Assembly (NCBI GenBank): GCA_016219225.1
Contig: JACRBX010000075.1
Coordinates: forward strand, 1 to 55,977
DNA length: 55,977 bases
Source of the DNA: Deltaproteobacteria bacterium
GTDB lineage: Bacteria; Desulfobacterota; RBG-13-43-22
Direction of reading: 5' to 3'
The translations under genes were made by a program, and so were the position numbers. Position 1 is the stretch's first letter; every line of letters begins with the position of its first letter. The notes under the pieces were generated by a model. The model was not told the origin of the DNA. It saw nothing but the letters and a program-made list of their open reading frames with translations, and ran no database searches. Below, piece after piece: positions 50,240 to 55,977 of the stretch.

Positions 50240-51442
50240 ATGGGACGAGGGAAATGGATTTATCTTTTGGGTATGATTTTTTTATTAACTGGAACTTTGG
50301 GTGTTTCGAGTCCGGTCAAGGCCGCCGATGTCATCAAGGTAGGGATCATCCTTCCCCTGACCGGAGGGCAAGCAGCCTTCGGGGAAATTGAGAAAAATTC
50401 TTTTTTGATGGCCTTCAATGAGATTCAAAAGGCCGGCGGGATAAAAGGGGCCAAGATCGAATTACTCTTTGAAGATGACACCGGCAAACCGGATATCGCC
50501 CGGGCCGCTGCGGAAAAGCTCATCTCCAAAGACAAAGTGGTCCTGTTGGGGGGCGGATACGGAAGTTCCGAAACCCGGGCAATCGCCGGGGTGGCCCAGC
50601 AAAACAAAATGCCCTTTTTGATTAATACCGGCGCGGCCGATGTTATCACCGAGCAGGGCTGGAATTATGTCTTTCGTTTGAATCCTCCGGTCAGCGAGTA
50701 TGCCGATGCCGCTGAAACCTTCTTTAAGGAAGTCGCCAAGCCCAAAACTGCGGCCATCCTTTTTGAAAATTCCCTCTTCGGCACCAGCGGCTCCAGGGAA
50801 TTTGAAAAATCCTGCAAGGAGTTAGGGATTCAGGTGGTCCTCAAGGAAGGTTATGAAAAGGGAGCCGTGGACTTCAAACCCCTTTTGATCAAGGTCAAGA
50901 ACGCCAATCCTGATCTGGTCTATATGATCTCCTACATCATGGATGCGTCCCTGCTCGTGCGCCAGTCCATGGAGTTGGATATCAACCCCAAACTCTTTGT
51001 CGGGGGGGCGGCCGGTTTTACCCTGCCGGAGTTTTATCAAAATGCCGGTAAGGCCACGGATGGGGTTTTCTCAGCCACTTTATGGGTCCCGACCCTTCCC
51101 TTCCCCGGTGCCATGGACTATTTTAAGAATTACAAAAAATTGCATGGGAAGGATACGGAATATCATGGGGCTGAGGCCTATGCCGCCATGTTCGTCATTG
51201 CCGATGTCCTGAAAAGGGCCAAGTCCTTATCCCATGAAGATATCCGTCAGGCCCTGGCCGCCACCGATTTAATGACCGCTTTCGGCCGGATCAAGTTCAC
51301 CTCTTACGGCAAGAAAACCAATCAGAACAAGGTGGCCACCTATCTGGTCCAATGGAACAAAGGCAAGCTGGAATGTGTCTGGCCCAAGGAATACGCCACG
51401 GTCAAATACCTCTACCCGCATAAACCCTGGAAGGAACGATAA
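50240..51442 (+). CDS. periplasmic substrate-binding protein of the second Liv cluster
   Basis: A 400-residue type I binding protein (Peripla_BP_6). Signal peptide MGRGKWIYLLGMIFLLTGTL ends near VKAADVIK. The mature protein begins IKVGIILPLTGGQAAFGEIE, the canonical LivK-type first strand and ligand loop. GLLSKDKVVLLGGGYGSSET-like and INTGAADVITEQGWNYVFRL blocks are family features. AAAGGAGGG precedes the ATG. It differs from the first cluster's binding protein in the ligand loops, so the two importers probably take different substrates (amino acids, amides or acids). Confidence 0.9.
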   Translation: MGRGKWIYLLGMIFLLTGTLGVSSPVKAADVIKVGIILPLTGGQAAFGEIEKNSFLMAFNEIQKAGGIKGAKIELLFEDDTGKPDIARAAAEKLISKDKVVLLGGGYGSSETRAIAGVAQQNKMPFLINTGAADVITEQGWNYVFRLNPPVSEYADAAETFFKEVAKPKTAAILFENSLFGTSGSREFEKSCKELGIQVVLKEGYEKGAVDFKPLLIKVKNANPDLVYMISYIMDASLLVRQSMELDINPKLFVGGAAGFTLPEFYQNAGKATDGVFSATLWVPTLPFPGAMDYFKNYKKLHGKDTEYHGAEAYAAMFVIADVLKRAKSLSHEDIRQALAATDLMTAFGRIKFTSYGKKTNQNKVATYLVQWNKGKLECVWPKEYATVKYLYPHKPWKER

Positions 51443-51452
51443 CCCAATCTGG

Positions 51453-51480
51453 AATTCAGGCGCCAGGAGCCAGAATTCAG
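51453..51480. repeat. heptamer array, AATTCAG/GCGCCAG type
   Basis: AATTCAG, GCGCCAG, GAGCCAG, AATTCAG: four units just after the binding-protein stop. The rest of the 159-bp gap to livH holds nothing recognisable. Confidence 0.7.
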
Positions 51481-51601
51481 ACGGAAAAGGGGCGCATTAG
51501 CAAAAAAATCCGCGTGCAGTGCAAGTTGCTTAACTTGATCTACAAAATTTTGTCGGTATACAGGCAATAAGCACATAGACAATCAAATTACGGGTGGACC
51601 T

Positions 51602-52585
51602 ATGGCCATTCTTTTCAGGATTCTGATAGTCGCAGCCCTGATCCTCATCGGCGTCCCCTATGCCCTGGTTGTTGTCGGCATGGTCATGGGGGTCATGGGG
51701 ATGAACGATTTCTTCCAGATGACCCAGACCGTTGTCATAGGTATCCTGATCGGCGGCCTTTATGCCCTGATCGGGATCGGGATGACCCTGATCATGGGGG
51801 TTATGGGCATCATCAATCTGGCCCACGGCCAGATCCTGATGACCTCCATGTACATCACCTTTATTTGCTTTAAGTACTTCAGCATGGATCCTTACCTGTC
51901 CATCCTGGTAACCATGCCGGCCTTGTTTATCCTGGCCTTTTTCATCGGTAAATATCTTTTGGATCCCCTGATCGGGAAAGAATCCATCCTGCCGGAAAAT
52001 CAGGTCCTCATGACCGTCGGCATCGGCCTTTGTCTGACCGAAGTAGCCCGCTTCATTTTTACCTCCAACTACCAATCGGTCCGCACCGGCTATGCCAATA
52101 AGGCCATTTATCTGGGAGGAATCTCTTTCAACTACCCCCTGACCATAGCCTTTTTCATCGCCATCCTTTTGACTATCGGCCTTTTTTTCTTCCTCATGAA
52201 GACCGATATCGGACGTTCCATCCGGGCCACGGCCCAGGATAAGGATGCTGCTGTGCTCATGGGGATACCACAGCGGCGAATCACTTTCACCACCTATGCC
52301 CTTGGCTCGGCCCTGGATGCCGCTGCCGGCTCCTTACTCCTTCCGGTCTATTATCTTTTTCCGGATATCGGCGGCCCCTTTACCCTGAAGGCCTTTGTGA
52401 TCACTATCTTGGGGGGCATGGGGAGCACGGTGGGGGCCATCATAGGAGGGCTGACCCTCGGCGTATATGAATCCCTCGGGGCCACCTTTATTTCCATGGG
52501 ATATAAGGATGCGGTGGGTATGGTCATTTTCCTCCTGGTGTTGATCTTCCTCCCCGGGGGACTGAAAAGGGTGACCCGGATTTAG
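51602..52585 (+). CDS. livH: branched-chain-type ABC permease LivH (with N-terminal extension)
   Basis: A 327-residue inner-membrane permease. The family core starts at about residue 34 (MNDFFQMTQTVVIGILIGGL) and has MGIINLAHGQILMTSMY and ALGSALDAAAGSLLLPVYYL. The first 30 residues (ILFRILIVAALILIGVPYAL) form an extra hydrophobic helix not usual in LivH. An ATG near residue 34 is possible but the sequence upstream of it is less Shine-Dalgarno-like than GGTGGA before 51602. The stop TAG (52583-52585) is the TAG of a BOX end. Confidence 0.88.
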   Translation: MAILFRILIVAALILIGVPYALVVVGMVMGVMGMNDFFQMTQTVVIGILIGGLYALIGIGMTLIMGVMGIINLAHGQILMTSMYITFICFKYFSMDPYLSILVTMPALFILAFFIGKYLLDPLIGKESILPENQVLMTVGIGLCLTEVARFIFTSNYQSVRTGYANKAIYLGGISFNYPLTIAFFIAILLTIGLFFFLMKTDIGRSIRATAQDKDAAVLMGIPQRRITFTTYALGSALDAAAGSLLLPVYYLFPDIGGPFTLKAFVITILGGMGSTVGAIIGGLTLGVYESLGATFISMGYKDAVGMVIFLLVLIFLPGGLKRVTRI

Positions 52586-52837
52586 TTCGAAAATAGGGAT
52601 CAGGGATCAGGGATCAGGGATCAGGGGTCGGCGAAAGACATTTTCATTCTTCGTGGTGCCCGCCCCGGGCATGGGGGTTTAGTTCGAAAATAAAAATTCA
52701 GGCGAGAGGTACGAGGCGAGAGGAAAAACGGAGCAGCAAAAAGCTGACCTATAGCCCATAGCCCATAGCCTATAGCCTCTCTTAATTCCATTTTCATGCA
52801 TCGTAGCGCCCGCGCAGGCGGGCATGAGGGTTTAGTT
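52581..52837. repeat. BOX-heptamer-BOX-heptamer-BOX mosaic between livH and livM
   Basis: BOX end TTTAGTTCGAAAATA (52581-52595); GGGATCA x4 and GGGGTCG (52596-52630); full BOX (52639-52693, GGGTTTAGTTCGAAAATA end); GAGGCGA-type array (about 52699-52722); CCCATAG/CCTATAG array (about 52748-52778); a last BOX (52788-52837) with CGCCCGCGCAGGCGGGC core whose GAGGGTTTAGTT directly precedes the livM ATG. This is the clearest example of the alternating modules. Confidence 0.85.
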
Positions 52838-53812
52838 ATGAAAAGACCAAGGCAGGGCCTGTTCAGCCTCATCATTCTTATCCTGGCCGTCCTTTTACCC
52901 TTGATCGTCCGGCAGGAATATTATCAACACCTCATGATCCTGGTCCTCATGTGGGTGGTCATTGGTTCTTCCTGGAACCTGTTGGCCGGCTTTACCGGTC
53001 AGGTCTCTTTCGGCCATGCGGCCTTCTTCGGAATTGGGGCCTATACGGCCGGCATACTAAATACAAAACTGGGACTTTCTCCCTGGTGGGGGATGGCCTT
53101 TGGAGGCGGAACGGCTGTAATCCTCGGCATCCTCATCGGTTATCTCTGCTTCCGGTTGAGGGGCCCTTATTTTGCCCTGGCCACCCTGGCCTCCGGGGAG
53201 ATCCTGAGGCTTGTCGCCAATAACTGGGTGGACTTTACCGAAGGCATGGTGGGGATCATGATCATCCAGACCTTTGCCAGCAAGCTTCCCTATTATTATA
53301 TCGTCCTTTTCATCGCCGCCGCCTGTTTCTGGATCATCAAGTTGGTCATGAACTCCAAATGGGGCTATTATTTTGTCTCCATCCGGGAAGACCAGGATGC
53401 CGCCGAATCCCTGGGGATCAGTACCCCCTTTTATAAAAATATCTCCTTGATGATCAGTTCTTTTTTCACCGGGACGGTGGGGGCTTTTTATATGAATTAT
53501 ATGGGATTCATCGACCCGGCGGTCGTATTTTCGCTCCATGATGTCTCCATACAGGCCATCCTGGTCGGGATCATCGGCGGTGTGGCCACCTTATGGGGTC
53601 CGGCTGTAGGCGCCCTGGTCATGGTCGGCATCCAGGAACTTTTCCGCACCGCCCTCTTTGGACTGGGTCCCCAATGGATCAGTCACGGTCATGCCCTGGC
53701 CTTCGGCATCCTGGTGGTCCTGACCATCCTGTACCTTTCCAACGGCCTGGTAGGAGACTGGAACAAAATCAAGAAAATTTTCCTTCGGAAAGCGGCAAGG
53801 GAGGCCTCATGA
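52838..53812 (+). CDS. livM: branched-chain-type ABC permease LivM, start supplied by a BOX
   Basis: A 324-residue permease: SWNLLAGFTGQVSFGHAAFFGIGAYTAG and GYYFVSIREDQDAAESLGI are the LivM hallmarks. The frame is open from ATG 52796, but the extra 14 residues are translated BOX. ATG 52838 is taken; the GAGGG of the BOX lies 7 bases upstream and is the only Shine-Dalgarno available. The stop overlaps the livG start (ATGA). Its mature length is normal. Confidence 0.9.
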   Translation: MKRPRQGLFSLIILILAVLLPLIVRQEYYQHLMILVLMWVVIGSSWNLLAGFTGQVSFGHAAFFGIGAYTAGILNTKLGLSPWWGMAFGGGTAVILGILIGYLCFRLRGPYFALATLASGEILRLVANNWVDFTEGMVGIMIIQTFASKLPYYYIVLFIAAACFWIIKLVMNSKWGYYFVSIREDQDAAESLGISTPFYKNISLMISSFFTGTVGAFYMNYMGFIDPAVVFSLHDVSIQAILVGIIGGVATLWGPAVGALVMVGIQELFRTALFGLGPQWISHGHALAFGILVVLTILYLSNGLVGDWNKIKKIFLRKAAREAS

Positions 53813-54528
53813 TCATCTTTGAAGCCAGGGACCTGGTTAAATTTTTCGGAGGGTTATCGGCAGTCAACGGGGTCAGCTTCCAGGTGGAGGAGGGGGAAAT
53901 CTTCGGTCTTATCGGACCAAACGGCTCCGGAAAGACAACTATCTTCAATCTGATCAATCACTACTTTCCTCTGACCTCCGGCGATATTTATTTTATGGGA
54001 CAGCGGATCACCGGTCTGAGCACCCATAAAATCTGCCAATTAGGCATTGCCAGGACCTTCCAGGTAGTCAAACCCCTGGCCAGAATGACCGTCCTGGATA
54101 ATGTCATCGCCTCAGCCTTTTGCCGGGTAAACACCCTCAGGGAAGCCCGTAAACTGGCCCTGGAAACCATCGCCTTTTGCGGACTTTCATCCTACCAGGA
54201 GCAGACGGCTAAAAGCCTGCCGATCGGACTCCGTAAACGCCTGGAGATTACCCGGGCCCTGGCCACGCAACCCAAAGTCCTTCTTCTGGACGAGACCTGT
54301 GCCGGCCTGAACCCCAAAGAAGTCGATCAGGCTATCGGACTGATTAAAAACATCAACAAGCAGGGAATTACCATCATCATCATCGAACACATCATGAAGG
54401 TGATCATGAGCATCTCGAAAAAAATCCTGGCTATCAACCACGGCCAGTCGATCACCTCCGGGACTCCGGAAGAGGTTTCCCGGAATCCGCAGGTAATCGA
54501 GGCTTACCTGGGAGAAGATTATGCTTAA
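53809..54528 (+). CDS. livG: branched-chain-type ABC transporter ATPase LivG
   Basis: A 239-residue ABC ATPase. Walker A GPNGSGKT, LivG-type signature LPIGLRKRLEITRAL, Walker B VLLLDETCAGLNP (Thr in place of the usual Pro after Glu), and switch IEHIMKVI. ATG 53809 overlaps the livM stop; the 72 upstream residues of the longer frame are out-of-frame livM. The stop overlaps livF by 8 bp. It energises the second importer together with livF. Confidence 0.92.
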   Translation: MIIFEARDLVKFFGGLSAVNGVSFQVEEGEIFGLIGPNGSGKTTIFNLINHYFPLTSGDIYFMGQRITGLSTHKICQLGIARTFQVVKPLARMTVLDNVIASAFCRVNTLREARKLALETIAFCGLSSYQEQTAKSLPIGLRKRLEITRALATQPKVLLLDETCAGLNPKEVDQAIGLIKNINKQGITIIIIEHIMKVIMSISKKILAINHGQSITSGTPEEVSRNPQVIEAYLGEDYA

Positions 54529-55225
54529 GGTCAATCAGTTGGAGGTCTCCTACGGGGATGTCCAGGTTTTGTGGGAGGTCTCCTTTGAAGTCCGGGAAAA
54601 AGAGATCCTGGTCCTGATCGGGGCCAACGGGGCCGGGAAGTCAACCACCTTGCGTACGATTTCCGGTCTCATCCGTCCCAAGAAGGGGTCCATCGAATTC
54701 GACGGGGTAAGACTGGACCGGATTCCCGAACATAAAACCATCGAACAGGGTATTGCCCATGTCCCGGAAGGCAGACGCCTTTTCCCGGAAATGACCGTAG
54801 AAGAAAATCTCATTATGGGCTCCCTTTCCCCCCTGGCTAAATCCAAAAGGAAGGAAACCCTCCAATGGATCTACAGTCTGTTCCCCCGTCTTGAAGAAAG
54901 GCGCAAACAACATGCCCGCACCTTGAGCGGGGGCGAACAGCAGATGTGTGCCATCGGCCGGGGGCTCATGTCCCTTCCTAAACTGCTGATGTTCGATGAA
55001 CCCTCCCTCGGGCTGGCTCCGGTACTGGTGCAGGAGATCTTTCGAATGATAAAAAAAATCAATCAGGAAGGGGTGACCGTCCTTCTGGTGGAGCAGAATG
55101 TCAAACACACCCTGTCCATCTGTCATCGGGCCTATGTCCTGGAAAACGGGCGTATCGTCCTGGAAGGGACCGGCGCAGAACTCCTGAATAATCCCCATGT
55201 CAAAGAAGCCTATCTGGGAATATAA
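54521..55225 (+). CDS. livF: branched-chain-type ABC transporter ATPase LivF
   Basis: A 234-residue ABC ATPase. Walker A GANGAGKST, signature LSGGEQQM, Walker B LLMFDEPSLGLAP, and VEQNVKHTL in the switch region with Gln, as in LivF. Length is standard, without the basic tail of the first cluster's LivF. It is the last gene of the second Liv operon; no terminator hairpin with a T-run is seen after it. Confidence 0.93.
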   Translation: MLKVNQLEVSYGDVQVLWEVSFEVREKEILVLIGANGAGKSTTLRTISGLIRPKKGSIEFDGVRLDRIPEHKTIEQGIAHVPEGRRLFPEMTVEENLIMGSLSPLAKSKRKETLQWIYSLFPRLEERRKQHARTLSGGEQQMCAIGRGLMSLPKLLMFDEPSLGLAPVLVQEIFRMIKKINQEGVTVLLVEQNVKHTLSICHRAYVLENGRIVLEGTGAELLNNPHVKEAYLGI

Positions 55226-55232
55226 AAGAACA

Positions 55233-55319
55233 GGAATTCAGAATTCAGAATTCAGAATTCAGAATGTTGAAGATTGTTTTTCTCTTCTGGCTTCTGGCTT
55301 CTGGCTCCTGGATTCTGAT
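55233..55319. repeat. two heptamer arrays upstream of the nucleotidyltransferase
   Basis: AATTCAG x4 (55234-55261) and CTTCTGG, CTTCTGG, CTTCTGG, CTCCTGG, ATTCTGA (55284-55318), separated by about 20 bp. They occupy almost the whole gap, and the second ends 9 bp before the next start. Confidence 0.8.
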
Positions 55320-55327
55320 TTTTAGCC

Positions 55328-55977
55328 ATGGAAGCCATGATTCTGGCGGCCGGGAAAGGGACCCGTCTCCTTCCCCTGACCCTGGGCCGTCCCAAACCCC
55401 TTTTCCCGATCCTGAATCAGCCCCTGCTTGACCTGACCTTCGATTTCCTGAATCGATTTTCTATCTCCCGGCTGGTCCTCAATACCCATCACCTTGCCCC
55501 CCGAATAGAAGAATTTGTTCAATCCGAAAAAGAGGGCCGGCCGTTTCAAATACACACCCGCTACGAACCGGAAATCCTGGGGACGGGCGGCGGGATCGGC
55601 GGCACCCGGGGCTTCTGGAAGGAAAGCCCCTTCGTGGTGTTCAACGGGGATATCGTTACGGATATCGATCTACAAAAGGCCCTTGATTTTCATCAAAGCG
55701 GACCGGGGCCGGTCACTTTGATTCTGCACGATTACCCTGAATTCAACCAGATTGCAGTGGATGGGTCGGGCCGTATCCGGGATTTCAGACAGGAAAGAGG
55801 AAAAGGATTGGCCTTTACCGGCATACATATCCTGGGCCAGGAGATCTTCGGTTTTCTCCCTTCTACCGGCAGTTATGATATTATCCCGGTCTATCAGCAG
55901 ATGATTCAAGAAGGCGTTCCGGTTCGGGCCTTTATCAGCCGGGGCCATTATTGGCGGGATATAGGAACACCTGATTC
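55328..55977 (+). CDS. sugar-1-phosphate nucleotidyltransferase, cut by right edge
   Basis: A frame open to the window end, 216 codons visible. MEAMILAAGKGTRLLPLTLG is the nucleotide-binding motif of the NTP_transferase family (LAAGxGTR...P.T...PKP), followed by RPKPLFPILNQPLLD. VVFNGDIVTDIDL is the metal-binding Asp block, and GTGGGIGGT the sugar loop. Such enzymes make NDP-sugars (MurNAc-1-phosphate or mannose-1-phosphate are the usual substrates for this short form). Start ATG 55328 has no clear Shine-Dalgarno because a heptamer array fills the space; ATG 55337 is an alternative. It would fit the GDP-mannose route with gmd, but that is inference. Confidence 0.85.
   Translation, partial: MEAMILAAGKGTRLLPLTLGRPKPLFPILNQPLLDLTFDFLNRFSISRLVLNTHHLAPRIEEFVQSEKEGRPFQIHTRYEPEILGTGGGIGGTRGFWKESPFVVFNGDIVTDIDLQKALDFHQSGPGPVTLILHDYPEFNQIAVDGSGRIRDFRQERGKGLAFTGIHILGQEIFGFLPSTGSYDIIPVYQQMIQEGVPVRAFISRGHYWRDIGTPD

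Noticed and set aside
6266-52837. CRISPR-like appearance of BOX copies separated by variable stretches
   Set aside because: Spacing is irregular, copies are imperfect and in both orientations, the intervening DNA is heptamer repeat rather than unique spacers, and no cas gene is present.
52796-52837. 14-residue N-terminal extension of LivM2
   Set aside because: Encoded wholly by a BOX copy; the ATG at 52838 has the usable Shine-Dalgarno.
53593-53808. 72-residue N-terminal extension of LivG2
   Set aside because: Out-of-frame livM sequence; the ATGA overlap at 53809 is the normal coupling.
1-55977. tRNA or rRNA genes and intact insertion sequences
   Set aside because: No cloverleaf with a conserved T-loop, no rRNA-like block and no transposase frame were recognised; absence judged by eye only.

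Overview
The window most resembles a chromosomal segment of a Desulfobacterota (deltaproteobacterial) anaerobe of moderate GC content. This is inferred from the gene mix: two complete branched-chain-type (Liv) ABC importers, acyl-CoA and aryl-CoA ligases, thiolase and enoyl-CoA hydratase, an HAE1-type RND pump, a BCAM0308-type protein and many NarX/DctB-type sensors. No rRNA, tRNA, CRISPR array or intact transposase gene was recognised.

Layout. 1-6.3 kb: start of a secreted beta-propeller protein (cut by the left edge), a UDP-glucuronate decarboxylase-like epimerase, a cupin/aminotransferase pair, and the tRNA-modification pair mnmA-mtaB. 6.5-18.5 kb: a small coiled-coil protein, a GAF-PAS-LuxR regulator, and a first Liv-type cluster in the order livG, acyl-CoA ligase, livH, livM, binding protein, livF, LEA14-like secreted protein, then a PaaK-like ligase. 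This looks like uptake of a carboxylic acid coupled to CoA activation. 18.6-28.5 kb: a PIN/AbrB toxin-antitoxin pair, thiolase, a ferritin-like/RpoH-like/TPR operon, a LolB-like protein, YtfJ-like protein, a reduced Mut7-C protein, a crotonase and a PHP phosphoesterase. 28.5-33 kb (minus strand): two NarX-type sensor kinases, one co-transcribed with a membrane-anchored NMT1-type binding protein. 33-39 kb: a complete tripartite RND efflux operon. 39.5-46.5 kb: BCAM0308-type protein, AhpF-like reductase, GDP-mannose dehydratase, MoaB/MogA and a variant EF-G. 46.7-55.2 kb: a DctB/DctD two-component pair followed by a second Liv cluster (binding protein, livH, livM, livG, livF). The right edge cuts a sugar-phosphate nucleotidyltransferase.

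The most unusual feature is the intergenic DNA. Nearly every gap holds members of a modular repeat system: (i) a roughly 53-bp BOX whose left half resembles TTTTCATGCTTCGTGGTGCC and whose right end resembles GAGGGTTTAGTTCGAAAATA; (ii) short tandem arrays that all have a 7-bp period but use a different heptamer at each locus; (iii) palindromic MITE-like elements built on CGTCATTCC...GGAATGACG with TTTTTACGA ends. BOX copies supply the stop codons of at least five genes and the ribosome-binding site of one. Heptamer arrays abut or replace the 5' ends of others. This was read by eye, and it is the part of the window I would examine first.
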